Source of the DNA: Tupaia tana
Taxonomy: Eukaryota > Chordata > Mammalia > Scandentia > Tupaiidae
Direction of reading: 5' to 3'
DNA length: 64,000 bases
Assembly (NCBI GenBank): GCA_026018925.1
Contig: JAKSZU010000013.1
Span: 78,109,791 to 78,173,790 of the forward strand
Each line of letters starts with the position of its first letter. Within the stretch, counting starts at the first letter, position 1. Both the position numbers and the translations under genes were made by a program. This document shows, piece after piece, positions 34,854 to 45,524 of this stretch. The notes below the pieces were generated by a model. It made no database searches, was not told the DNA's origin, and was given only the letters and a program-made list of their open reading frames with translations.

Positions 34854-35390
34854 AGACCAGCAGATGGCATAGTGGTTTTGTTGTTGGACTCCCACATGGC
34901 TGACTACAGTTTGAGTCCCAGACCTGGTGGCTTGAAACTCATGCTGGGTGCATATGCCTGCATGCCCAAAATCCTGAGAGGAAAATGGAAGGGAAGGGAT
35001 TGCAGTGTGGCCATTTCCCTGGGGGGGTGGGGGGGTGGGGTGATTTCTCACTTTCTGTCTCTCTGTCTCTGGTGAGCATACACACCAAAATTTCTGGGAA
35101 CCAGCAGTTAGCGTAATGGCTATGTCGCTGGACTCCCACGTAGTCGACCGCGGTTCACGTCCTGGACCCGGTGGCTTACAACTCACGCAGGGCGCGTGTG
35201 CGTGCGTGCCCAAGATCCCGAGAGGAGACTGGAGGAGAAGGGATTGCGGCGTGACCATCCCCCCTGGGGGGTGATTTCTCGCTTTCTGTCTCTATGTCTC
35301 TCTCTGTCTGTCTGGCGAGCGCACGCGCCCTATAGTGAAAAACCTCTCCAAAAAAAAAAAAAAAAAAAATTTCTCTCTAAAAAAAACCCC
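34854..35390 (+). repeat. Type A SINE with young type A SINE in its tail
   Basis: Inner near-consensus copy at about 35096-35365, duplication aaaatttct (35087-35095, repeated after the A-tail). Confidence 0.92.
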
Positions 35391-35394
35391 AATA

Positions 35395-36110
35395 GAGTGT
35401 CTTACAGGACCCAGATTGAGACAAGATGGTGGACTCACAGTGACAATCTGTCAAGGGTTGAAAAGTAGTTGTCTAAAAGCAGATTTTAAAAGCAATTTCT
35501 CTTCGGAACAACTTTTTTTGTGCCTCCTAAGGAGCCTCTTGATATACCATGGCAGTAGCAGCAATAAAATGTGTGATATCAGAGACAACCATCTTGAAAT
35601 ATTTCCTTCAGACCCAAAATGGAGCTTTACATTGTGTTTGACATAAATCTCCGTATTCTTCTCTTCCAGATGACTATAATTGCTTTGACATCTGTTGGCA
35701 GGACGATAGTGCGCTACCACCTGTCTGTGGATATTCCATATGAACACAAAAAACCTATCCCTAGACCAGATCCTGTGCATAATAATGAAGAAACACATGA
35801 TCAAGTGCTGAAATCCAGGTTAGAAGAGAAAAGTGAACACCTTGAGCAAGAACCCACGACAGAACAACTTAGCAAAATGTTCTTTACTACCAAGCACCGT
35901 TGATACCTCACAGACAGTATCACAGACGTCGGAGAAACTGGACCCCCCAAAAGACAGATGACACTGAGGTTCTCAGAAGAGTCAGAAACATACCTCATTT
36001 ATCATTTAAGAAAATTCTATGTGGTATATTCACTAATAGGTTATGTAATAAAATGATAATAAAATTTCTTTTCATATATTAGAGAAATAAATAAAATAAA
36101 ATAAATATTT
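35395..36110 (+). pseudogene. MRPL42P: Processed pseudogene of MRPL42 (mitochondrial ribosomal protein L42)
   Basis: From the ATG at 35549 the frame reads [27 protein letters not shown], then TGA replaces a cysteine codon. After a short deletion within the conserved NCNVELAL region the second frame gives [40 protein letters not shown] and [13 protein letters not shown], clearly MRPL42. A second TGA replaces the next tryptophan codon, and two single-base losses shift the C-terminal YH-RCR-NPPKDR part. Introns are absent. About 150 bases of parental 5' UTR and an AATAAA-bearing 3' UTR (near 36045-36065) are included. MRPL42 is a large-subunit mitoribosome protein; this copy cannot make it. Confidence 0.93.
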
Positions 36111-36292
36111 CTTTAAAAAATAGATACAAACTGAGTCTAAAGAGTTGATACTATAGTTAAAGAGCTTTATCACTTAAATCTTATGCACCAACATCTCCTT
36201 GTACTGAGTGAATACAGTGGGTGTCTTGAGGGTAATTGTTGCTCTGTAGTTAATTTTCCTTGATAATCCTGAACCTCAAAAAGATTGAATTT

Positions 36293-36540
36293 AGGCCAGC
36301 CAGTGGCATGGTGGTTAAGGCAGCTGGATCCCACATGGTTGACTGCCTGGTTCAAGTCCCGGACCTGGCGGCTTGAAAACACACTGGGCGCATGCATGTG
36401 CTTGCCCAAAATCCTGAAAAGAAAATGGAGAAGGGATTGTGGCGTGGCTATTCTTCCCTGGAGGTGATTTCTCTCTCTCTCTTGCTGTCTCTCTCTGGTG
36501 AGTGCATTCACCCTATACCAAAAACTTAATAAAAAAAATT
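36293..36540 (+). repeat. tRNA SINE, type A
   Basis: Flanked by rttgaattya. Lies between the MRPL42 and NDUFA4 retrocopies. Confidence 0.9.
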
Positions 36541-36838
36541 GTTGAATTCAAGTTACAGATAGTCTTATATTGGCATAAATATTATTATTAGAAGATAACT
36601 TGATATGGTATATTATCAAGTGCCTATCAAAATAACTTTAGAATGAAAATACCTAACCAGAATACTAAAGTTTAGAAGTGCAATTGGTCTTTTTACCATG
36701 AAAATTTCTGATCAGAGCTCTTAAAGGCTCTTTAAAAAGTTCTCGTTACAGATTTCCCAAAGTGAAAGACGTGCCACCTAGTGGATAGAAAGTAGTATTG
36801 TAGGAAAGAAGCCGCTAGGATTGCATTAATGACAGTGT

Positions 36839-37345
36839 GTTTTTTTTTTTTTTTTTCAAGTTTCAGATATTTATTGACCAGTGTAAATCTGAACACATCA
36901 AAATCATTTCATGCATTTAGAGGAGAAATATTTCCTGGTTAAGTGGAAAATTGTGCGGATGGCTTCTGGAAGACCTTCATTATGAGCAGCTTTATAAGTG
37001 AAACATTTCATTTAGAAGTCTGGACCTTCTTTCTTCAGTTTGCTGTAATCCACATTCACTGAGTAAAACTTGTACTGATCATTGGGACCCAGTTTGTTCC
37101 AGGGTTCAGGGTTATTCTTTCTGTCCCAAGAGACATCAGGATTGAACACTGCCAAACGCATGAGATACAGTGCTGCTCCAGTACCTCCAGCTCCAATAAA
37201 TATAAACAGGGGAATCAAACTCGGATGCTTCTTGGCCTGACCCAGGATCTGGCGGAGCATGTTTACGGTGGAGGACTCGGGTCCGAAAGCAGAAAACAAG
37301 TCTGCCAGGCCACAGACTAAAAATTCTCCTCACAGAGGTTGAGCG
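36839..37345 (-). repeat. Full extent of the NDUFA4 retrocopy (UTRs and poly-A)
   Basis: The 3' UTR matches NDUFA4 from memory (ccacttaaccaggaaatatt type sequence at 36925-36950) and the tail is 18 T on the + strand. Upstream of the ATG, 5' UTR-like sequence continues to at least 37345. A clear target-site duplication was not found by eye. Confidence 0.75.
37012..37260 (-). CDS. NDUFA4-like: NDUFA4 (COXFA4) retrocopy with intact reading frame
   Basis: The - strand frame encodes 82 residues, [19 protein letters not shown] to [15 protein letters not shown], full length against the 81-residue parent. It keeps the MLRQ start, the single transmembrane segment (about residues 15-35) and the [20 protein letters not shown] block. 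There is one extra lysine codon (DRKNNPEPW) and several conservative substitutions. NDUFA4 is a small subunit of cytochrome c oxidase at the inner mitochondrial membrane. The copy is contiguous, whereas the parent gene has introns. It carries parental UTRs, an AATAAA (complement 36870-36875) and a poly(A) tract (36839-36856), so it is a retrocopy. Whether it is expressed is unknown; it lies head-to-head 1.6 kb from the TMEM38B promoter. It may be a recent pseudogene not yet broken. Confidence 0.85.
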   Translation of the reverse strand: MLRQILGQAKKHPSLIPLFIFIGAGGTGAALYLMRLAVFNPDVSWDRKNNPEPWNKLGPNDQYKFYSVNVDYSKLKKEGPDF

Positions 37346-37734
37346 GACAAGGACTTGGCCAATTTGAGCCAGGGAACTAGATGAACAAGCTGAAGACCAA
37401 GAGGAGTTTGTGAGTTGTTCTAGAATTAACCTGATGATTAATATTACGGTATGATCATAATGTCTGTATTAAATAGAAGCTCACAATGCAGAAAAAAGTA
37501 CTTATTAATAATAGTAGTTCTGTGGCAGGGGTGATTTTGTGTCCCCAAATATATCTCAAGATACATTTGGCAATGCCTATAGACATTTTTGCTTGCCATC
37601 ATTGGTGTGTGTGTGTGCCTATGTCCAGCAATGCTGCTAAAAACCTTAGAAAGCATAGGACAGTTCCCACAACAAAGGATTGTTCAGTCCAAATGTCAAG
37701 AGCACTGTTGAGAAACCTACTTAATAAAAATTAG

Positions 37735-37906
37735 GTGATGGTTAAGGGTGCTAGACTCCCACATGACCGACCGCAGTTTGAAGCCTGGACCTAGAGGCTT
37801 GGTTTCTCCCTTCCCCTCTTTCTCTGTCATTCTGTACCTCTCTGGTCAAATTAAAATAAATAGAAAGAAAGAAAGAAAGCTAAATAAAATAAATCTTAAA
37901 AAAAAT
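37735..37906 (+). repeat. tRNA SINE, type B, head start missing
   Basis: Begins at gatggttaagggtgctag. Ends in (GAAA)n and ataaatcttaaa. Confidence 0.85.
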
Positions 37907-38046
37907 AGTTATACATATTTTTGAACTAAAAAATGCTTCAAATGGGTTTGGTCAAAACTCTTTTTCAGTTATTAATTTACTTAGACCAGCTTGACTTCCT
38001 AAGGAATAATCTGGATTCATTTTATTAGCAATAATTATGTAAGTTT

Positions 38047-38312
38047 TTTTTTTTTTTTTGAGAGGTTTTTGCTATAGGGCGTGTGCACTCGCCAGACAGA
38101 CAGAGAGACATAGAGACAGAAAGCGAGAAATCCCCCCCCCCAGGGGGGATGGTCACGCCGCAATCCCTTCTCCTCCATTCTCCTCTCGGGATCTTGGGCA
38201 CGCACGCACATGCGCCCGGCGTGAGTTTTAAGCCACCGGGTTCGGGACGCGAATCGCGGTCGACTACATGGGAGTCCAGCGACATACCCATTACGCTAAC
38301 TGCTGGTTCCCC
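38047..38312 (-). repeat. tRNA SINE, type A (young)
   Basis: TSD taagttttt. Near-consensus, CpG-rich. Confidence 0.95.
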
Positions 38313-38495
38313 TAAGTTTTTAAAGCACTTCCAAAAGTCATGAAAAGTTTAAATTTCACAATATTTACCCCAAATCTTGCCTTTCCTTACCAATTCAAAG
38401 TTTTCTCTCCATCCAATCCCTCCATTTCCTTTAAGTATATACCATTTCAATAGCCTAATAACTTAGGAACTGACCAGAAACAAATAGTCACACAT

Positions 38496-38667
38496 TTTTT
38501 TAAAAGAATTGTTTAATTTTATTCATTATTATTAGAACTTCCAATGAGAAAAGAGAAAGACACAGAGAGAAAGGGAAAGTGAGAAAGCAAGCTGCCAAGT
38601 CTGGGACTTGAACTGCAGTTGGCCATGTGGGAGTCCACTACCCCAACCACCACACCTGCCGACCTCC
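38496..38667 (-). repeat. tRNA SINE, type B at the TMEM38B promoter edge
   Basis: Ends cacacctgccgacctcc, 20-30 bases before the CpG island begins. Confidence 0.88.
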
Positions 38668-38689
38668 TACAGCCTCCAGCGGGGAGAGG

Positions 38690-39400
38690 ACGCGGGACCC
38701 TTATTGGGAGAAGCACAGTTGTGGCCTTGGCCCCGCCCACCGGCCGACCACTCGGCGCCTGCGGCTCCCCGCCCCGCCCCGCCCCGCCCCGCCCCCGGCG
38801 CCAGGGCGCACGCGCAGGAGCGGAGACGGCGGGGAGGAGCGCTCGGCCGCTGCCATCCACTCCCCGACCCCTCACCGAGCGAGCTGGGAGTGCGTCGCCG
38901 TGGCTGCTTCGGCCGCCGCGGTCGGTCGTAGTCATGGACTCTCCGTGGGATGACCTGACTTTGGCCTTTTCCCGCACGTCTATGTTCCCCTTTTTTGACA
39001 TCGCCCACTATCTAGTGTCCGTGATGGCGCTGAAGCATCAGCCGGGTGAGTGCGGGGCGCCGCGGGCAGGCCACCTCGGCGTCCCCCTCACGGCGAGGAC
39101 TGCCTGAGGCGGGTGGGCGGCCGCGCGGCCGCAGGCCCACAGTTCGGATGGTGGAGTTGGAGGAGCGTCGAAAACCGGCTCGTCTGGCCCCTCGAGTACC
39201 CATGGGGAAACTGCCGCCGGAGGAAGGAGGTTTCGATACCTGTCACAGGAGGCGCGGCGGGGGGGCGTATGGGGCTGTCCCTGCCTGCTGCGGGCGGGAC
39301 TCCCAGGGCAGGTGGCGACAGCTGTCGCGGCATTTCCGAAGCCGTGCTGCCCGCGTCTCCCGGGGCCCGCGCCGTCTCGGTGGTAGCTCCGCTCCTCTGA
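38690..39400. promoter_or_regulatory. TMEM38B: TMEM38B CpG-island promoter
   Basis: Dense CpG sequence surrounds exon 1. A run of overlapping GC boxes (ccccgcccc repeats, 38768-38796) is followed by GCGCACGCGCA at 38806-38816, a near-consensus NRF1 site, about 120 bases before the ATG. No TATA box is present, so dispersed initiation around 38830-38930 is expected. A SINE ends at 38667, right at the upstream edge of the island. Confidence 0.85.
38934..39045 (+). CDS. TMEM38B: TMEM38B exon 1 (trimeric intracellular cation channel TRIC-B, N-terminus)
   Basis: ATG in a good context (gtagtcATGG) opens MDSPWDDLTLAFSRTSMF followed by PFFDIAHYLVSVMALKHQP, matching residues 1-37 of mammalian TMEM38B with a few conservative changes. 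The exon ends with one base of a glycine codon before a canonical donor G|gtgagt (GT 39046-39047), so phase is 1. TRIC-B is a homotrimeric K+ channel of the ER membrane that supplies counter-ion current during IP3-receptor calcium release; loss causes a recessive osteogenesis imperfecta in humans. Only the first 90 or so of about 290 residues lie in this window. Confidence 0.97.
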
Positions 39401-40149
39401 CAGTATTTAGGAGTCACCTGAGAACAAAGGTCCCAGAAGCAGTCTTGCAGTGACAGAGACCTACCGGCTGCTCTGCAGTTGCGGGAGGTGTGTAACAGAC
39501 GAAAAGCCTCAAGAAAGCACAGGAAGACACCCCTGCGCCGTGTCCCCCCTTGCTCGGTCTCCACTAAGGCACAGTGTGACTTGCACTGTGGTTGCTCTAT
39601 AAATAGTCGCTTTGGACGAAGTGCTGTGATGGGATTCTTGCTCTCACAGTCGTGGGTGACAACGGGCACGAGAGAGAGTCGGTTGGCATTTTCACTGTTT
39701 GGAGAGTGGGGACACAGGCATACTGCAGCTTTCTGAGCTCTTAACTGATCAAGAGCAGTTTTGTATTTTCTTGTACTTTACATTCAGGATATACTTACTC
39801 CTAACCGTGTATGGATCTCGTCTTTCTTTGAGGTCAGGCACGTCTTTGTTTACTTTCTATTTATTCCTGCTGCCTTTCACGTGCCTTCTACAGATACGTG
39901 ATGAATGAGGGCTTGGGGATGATGCCATAGCTCTCTTACGGACTGCTGGTGTTTTTGTAAATCCTTGCCTCAGAAACACTTTTCATTTACATTGAAGTTT
40001 GTAGCTCGGTCTAGATCGTGGATTGGTAGGAATTTTGATAAGGAGAGTATTATTCTATTAATGTACGACAGATAATCACTACTTCCTTGATTTGCAAAGA
40101 AGTGTATTTCCTTACTGCTCCATATTCAAAATTTACTTGTACAGGCTAA
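39046..40149. other. Start of TMEM38B intron 1
   Basis: CpG-rich to about 39400, then ordinary single-copy-looking sequence without SINEs. Confidence 0.7.
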
Positions 40150-40223
40150 AGCAGAGGTTCTCAAAGTGTGGTCCAGGGACCCATGGGGTTCTCTGACATT
40201 TCCAGATTCGAATTACTTTCAAA

Positions 40224-40482
40224 TGGGGCCAGCAGATGGCATAGCGGTTACTTCTGCTGGACTTCCACATGGCAGACTGCAGTTTGGGTCTCCCACCGGT
40301 GGCTTAAAAATCTCCCCAGGCGCTTGTGTGGGTGTGCCCAAATTCCAAGAGGAGAATGGAAGAGAAGGCATCACAGTGTGGTCATCCCTCCTGGGGTGGT
40401 GGTGGTGGTGATTTCTTGGTGTCTCTCTGGCCAGTGCACGTGTTGTATAGCAAAAATCTCTCAAAAATAAATAACAATAATA
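40224..40482 (+). repeat. tRNA SINE, type A
   Basis: Core palindrome replaced by (GGT)n at 40393-40408. Confidence 0.9.
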
Positions 40483-40502
40483 AAGATAATTAAGTAATTG
40501 TT

Positions 40503-40758
40503 TTGTAAGAAAGAGAGATTCTTGCTTTAGGGTGTGCACTCACTGGAGAGACAGAGAAAGAGAGAAAGTGAGAAATAACCCTCCTGAAGGGACAGCCATT
40601 CCAGGATCCCTTCTCCTCCAGTTACCTCTGGGCATTTTGGGCACGCAGGCACACACACCTACACCTACTTTAAGTTTTAATCCACTGTGTCTGGGACTCT
40701 TACTGTGATCGACTATGTGGGAGCCCAGTAATGTAACCATTACTCCATTTGCTGTCCT
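40503..40758 (-). repeat. tRNA SINE, type A
   Basis: Diverged. Ends catttgctgtcctc. Confidence 0.85.
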
Positions 40759-41142
40759 CACATAATTCTTTAAAAAATATAAAGTTCTTTGATTTTGGGC
40801 AAAAACATACAGTTATATAACTATCATAATCAAGTCTCCTTAACCACCCCAGATTCCTTTCTGCCCCTTAGTCTGCACACCCTCCCCACCCCGCTGCAAT
40901 CGTTCATCTGCTCACTAATTTTAGGGGTGCAGATGGTATCCCAACACTTAAAATCTGAGAAATACTCGGAGAATTGAATGTTAATATAATAGTATTCATT
41001 ATGTGGAAAATACTTTTTCCAGTATTAGAACTTGTAGAGAGGTTAAAAATGACAGAATTCACATATAAGAATGTACCTATTTAAGCTGTTATGAGAAGTG
41101 TGTTAGATTGCCTGGTTCTTTTGACAACACTGACTCATTATT

Positions 41143-41599
41143 TTTTTAAAGAATTATTTAGAGACCAGCAAGGTGGCGTAATGGCTATGTCGCTGGACTC
41201 CCATGTGGTCGACCACAGTGTGATTCCCGGACTCAGTGGCTTAAACTTGCACTGGGTACATGTGTGTGCATGTCCAGGATCCTAAGCGGAGAATGGAGGT
41301 GAAGGGATTTTGGTGTGGCCATCTCCCCTGGGGCGGGGGGTGAATTCTTGCTTTCTGTCTCTGTTTTTCTGGCAAGAGCACAAGCCCTATAGCAAAAACC
41401 TCTCAAAAAAAAAAAAAAAAAAAAAAAGAATTATTTATTTAATTTTATTGTTATTTTTAAATTTGCTATAGGGCGCATGCACTCACCAGAGAGAGAGAGA
41501 AGGAGAGAAAGGGGATAAAGCAAGCTGCCAGGTTGGGGACTTGAACTGCAGTGGGCCATGTGGGAATCCAGCACCTTAACCACCATATCACCTGCTGGT
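41143..41599 (-). repeat. Type B SINE (-) with type A SINE (+) inserted
   Basis: Inner + copy 41161-41427, duplication aagaattattta. Outer duplication tgacaacactgact. Confidence 0.92.
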
Positions 41600-42004
41600 G
41601 TGACAACACTGACTTTTAACAGTCTTCAATCTGTTGTCATTCTGATGACCAAAATAGTTTTTAATTGCATTTGTTGTAGTTATTAATGAGTTTGTACTTA
41701 AGTTTATTTATTTAAAATATTAAAATTTATTTCTCCTAAGAGAGAGACAAAATTATGTTTCATTCTTGTAAATTGCATAATGTCTTTTGCCCATTTTTTC
41801 TATGGACTGTAGGCATTGTCTTATTAACTATAGGAATTGTCTTAACTATCTTTGTCTATTAGGTCGCCAGGAAAGTCATGATGTATTTTTCTATGCAAAA
41901 ATGCATCATGGTTTTCCTGATGACCCAATATTTACGTGTGGTAAACCTTTTCTTCCCCTCAGTTCTTCTTCTTTTTGTTAATATTGTCCTTTTTAACATT
42001 TCCC

Positions 42005-42257
42005 TCAGAATGCATATGTGCATGCATGAGAGAGACAAAACATCTGCTATGCTCTCCCCTCTTCCCCTTCCCCCAGCAGGACCTGGACATGCAGCAATCC
42101 CTTCTCCCTCTGTTTTTCCACTCTTTCAGGAGCCTGGGCATGCATGCAAGTGCATGGGCATTTTTTTCAAGTCATTGGAGCTAGGGTTTGAACTAGGGTC
42201 AGCCATGTGGGATCTGGCTTCGTTTGCATAGTGTCTAACTGCTGCACTTTGGGGCTG
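42005..42257 (-). repeat. Old tRNA SINE relative
   Basis: Ends gtgggatctggcttcgtttg ... ggggctggcc. The same ctggctt variant is seen in the SINE that hosts the HAL1-type element. Confidence 0.65.
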
Positions 42258-42713
42258 GCCATGTTTATATTGTCTTTTATGACGGAAGCTTTAAAGTTTT
42301 GGTGGTTAAATCCATTTACTTTTTCTGTAGACAAATCTGTTATTTTTTTTCTCTTTTCTAACTCCTGAGATTTATGTATTATTTTAGGAAGGGCTTTCCT
42401 ATGCAGAAGATTTAAAAAATACTGATTTATATTCTTTTGAACATATTTTTATAATTCTAAAAAATAGAAGTTCTCACTCTATTGCTATGTGGTATAGATG
42501 TTCTTTTGTAATTTTTTGATCTTAATAGTGCATGACTGGAAAGAACAGTTGGAACTCCAAGATCTCAGCTGATTTGGACTCATTGGATTAGTTCTGCTCT
42601 ACTACCATTATGAGAGACTTCAGAAAGTTTGTAGAAAATCGGATAAAAGTATGAGTTTATTTTGGTGTAAAAAGAGATTAAGATTCTTGTGTGTATTTAT
42701 ATATGTATGTGTG

Positions 42714-42716
<3 letters not shown>

Positions 42717-42760
<44 letters not shown>
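42717..42760. repeat. (TA)n microsatellite
   Basis: Flanked by tatgtgtgtatg, forming an AT-rich palindromic block. Confidence 0.97.
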
Positions 42761-42763
<3 letters not shown>

Positions 42764-42771
42764 CACACATA

Positions 42772-43006
42772 TTTTAAAGCTATAGGGTGTGTGTGCTTGC
42801 TGGAGAGACAGAGAGACAGAAAATGAGAAATCCCCCACCAGCAGGGATGGCCACAGTACAATCTCTTCTCTTCCATTCTCTTGGGACTTTGGGCACCCTC
42901 ACACACATGCCCAGTGAGAGTTTCAAGCTGCTGAGTTGAGGACTTGAACCATGGTTGACCATTTGGGAGTCCAGTGTCTTAACCACCGTGCCATATGCTG
43001 GCCCCC
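42772..43006 (-). repeat. tRNA SINE, type A
   Basis: The A-tail appears to have become the (TA)n microsatellite at 42717-42770. Confidence 0.88.
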
Positions 43007-43301
43007 ATTCATAAACTTTTTAAAACCATACATTTACCATATAGTTTATGAAGACCCAGCATTCTTCTTGCATACCCTTGTGGAGTGTCCTTAGTTCCTG
43101 CTTCTTAACTTTAACCTCTTATTCTTCTGTGAACTATGAAAGTCCTACCAATGAGTTCTTTTGGCTTAAGTTTGTTATAGTTGGTTTTAGTTTCTTGTAG
43201 CCAAAAACACTTATTGCTGTATTAAAGAGTGTTGATAAAAAATGTAGGTGTTGAGTAGTGGTGGTGAGCGGCTTTGTCTTACTTCTGATATATGTATTTT
43301 T

Positions 43302-43478
43302 AAAGAATTATTTATTTATATAACTTCATTTATTATTATTATTATTTTAATTCCACCAGACAGAGACAGAGAGAGAGAAAGGGAAAGTGAGAAAGCAAAC
43401 TGCCAGGTCCAGGACTTGAACTGTGGTCCGCCATGTGGGAATCCAGCACCCCCAACCACCACGCCACCTGCCGGCCCC
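43302..43478 (-). repeat. tRNA SINE, type B
   Basis: TSD cttactyctgatat. Splits the old L1. Confidence 0.93.
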
Positions 43479-43683
43479 CTTACTCCTGATATTAATGACA
43501 ATGCTTCTCACCTTTTATCAAATGTGATGTTTGCTCCAGGTTTTTAGGAGTCACACTTTTAAGGTTGTTATATTTTATTCCTAACATTCTAGGATGTCTT
43601 TATATCTTTACACCATCTTGGTGGAGAAGGTCACAAATTTTCTTATGTGCTATTCCTCCCTCCATAATCTGTTGAGTTGCATA

Positions 43684-43685
<2 letters not shown>

Positions 43686-43719
<34 letters not shown>
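43686..43719. repeat. (CT)n microsatellite
   Basis: About 17 units. Confidence 0.95.
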
Positions 43720-43724
<5 letters not shown>

Positions 43725-43935
43725 AAATTTCTACAGGGTGTGTGCACTCTCTAAAGAGAGAGGGAGAGAGTAAAAGTGAAATATCCCTCCTCCAATGGGG
43801 CAGGCCATACCTTAGTCCCTTCTTTTCTATTCTCCTCTTGGGATTTTAGGCATGCAGGCAACTGTGTGTGATTTTTCAAGATATCAAGTCCAGGACTCAA
43901 ACTGGAGGCAGCCATGTGAGATTCAGCTGTCTGTA
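43720..43935 (-). repeat. tRNA SINE, type A (old)
   Basis: Preceded by (CT)n 43686-43719. Head end truncated at gtgagattcagctg. Confidence 0.8.
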
Positions 43936-44215
43936 ATTGTATTTTTATATTTTAAACAATGATGAATAATTTTACTCTTGGAATAAGCTACTTATTTGAT
44001 ATATTACTTTACCTTGTTAAGGATTTTGATTTGCTAATACTTTATATAAAACTTTATTTTTATACTAGGGATTAGCTTATAAGGTTGTTTTATTGTTCCA
44101 GTTTGAGTATCAGGGTTAAGCTGTTTTGGTAAAACAGATTGGGAAACTCTCTTTTTTTCAAATTTTTTTAGTTTAGGATGGATTATTTATTTATTTATTA
44201 TAAATTATTTTATTG

Positions 44216-44477
44216 GGAACCAGCAGTTAGCGTAATGGCTATGTCACTGGACTCCCACGTAGTCGACCGCGGTTCGTGTCCCGGACCCGGTGGCTTAAAA
44301 CTCGTGCCGGGCGTGTGCATGCGTGCCCAAGATCCCGAGAAGAGAATGGAGGAGAAGGGATTGCGGCGTGACCATCCCCCCTGGGGGGTGATTTCTCGCT
44401 TTCTGTCTCTATGTCTCTCTCTGTCTGTCTGGCGAGCGCATGCGCCCTATAGTGAAAAACCTCTCCAAAAAAAAAAA
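44216..44477 (+). repeat. tRNA SINE, type A (young)
   Basis: TSD aaattatttta. Near-consensus. Confidence 0.95.
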
Positions 44478-44488
44478 ATTATTTTATT

Positions 44489-44527
44489 CAATTAAAAAAT
44501 TATTTATTTTAAATTTGACCAGAGAAG

Positions 44528-44573
<46 letters not shown>

Positions 44574-44769
44574 GAGAGAGGAAGTGAGAAATCACCTCCC
44601 AAAGGGAATGGACATACTGCAATCCCTATTCCTTCATTCTCCTCTCGTGATTTTGGGCACACACACACATGCACCTGGCATGAGTTTGAAGCCGCTGAGT
44701 CTGGTACTCTAACCATGGTCACCCACAGGGGAGTCCAGCGCCACAAACACTACACCACCTGCTGACCCT
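44489..44769 (-). repeat. Hybrid SINE: type A core with type B tail
   Basis: aatttgaccagag tail of B, (GA)n, then the full type A core and head. Confidence 0.85.
44529..44580. repeat. (GA)n microsatellite inside a SINE
   Basis: Expansion of the CT-rich SINE segment. Confidence 0.95.
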
Positions 44770-45269
44770 ATGTCTTACTTTTTTTTCAATCCAGACTTAA
44801 GTCCTTTTGGCCATGTATTTCTCTCAGGAATCTCTATTTCCTCTGGACTTTCAAGTCTATTAGAGTAAATTTTCAGATTATATTCTAGAGAATGTCTGTT
44901 TATCTGTAGATCATTATTTACTATGTCCTACTTTATTTGAATCTTCTGGATGTTGTTCACTTTCTTATGTCCTATGATAATTTTTTTATAGGCTCTCATA
45001 TCTTTTTCTCTTCTAACTTGTTTTGAATGAGTTGTGTTTGTTTATACTCTCTTAGTAGATGCAGTGAGTAGCTCGTGTTATTATTTATGTGGTCAGTATT
45101 CCTTTTTCCTCAGTCCAAGGCCTAGTTTTTGTTAGATTTTTACTGAGTATATCTATATATTATTTAACTGGCAGCTTTATTCCGTCCCCCTATGACTGAT
45201 TTTTAGAACACGGACCTATAGTACAATAATACTACAGTTCATGTAAATACTGCTACCAGGGTCCTTTTT

Positions 45270-45524
45270 TTTTTCTTTTCTTTTTTTTTTTTTTAAACAA
45301 TTTTTGCTGTAGGGTACATACATTTGCTAGAGAGGCAGAGAGACAGAAAGTGAGAAATCACTCCCTGGGTGATGACCGTCCCTTCTGCTCCATTCTGCTC
45401 TTGGAATTTTGAGCGTGTGTGCACATTGCCTGGTGTGAATTTCAAGCTCCCTTTCTGGGATTTGAACTGCAGCCAGCCATGTGAGAGTCCAGAGCACCAT
45501 AATCATTATACCACCTGCTGACCC
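45270..45524 (-). repeat. tRNA SINE, type A
   Basis: TSD accagggtcctt. Confidence 0.9.

Larger units (their letters stand above)
40150..40970 (+). mobile_element. hAT-type DNA transposon relic interrupted by SINEs
   Basis: The left end cagaggttctcaaagtgtgg (40151-40170) is a classic Charlie/MER5 terminus. Two SINEs (40224-40482, 40503-40758) split it. A possible right end with tatcccaacacttaaaatct lies near 40935-40965. No transposase was seen. Confidence 0.5.

Noticed and set aside
38519-39001. 160-residue - strand frame across the TMEM38B promoter
   Set aside because: Half SINE, half antisense of the CpG island and exon 1; no protein signature.
39088-39669. 193-residue open frame on the - strand in the TMEM38B island
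   Set aside because: CpG-rich composition keeps stops rare. It has no domain or family resemblance and lies over intron 1 start.
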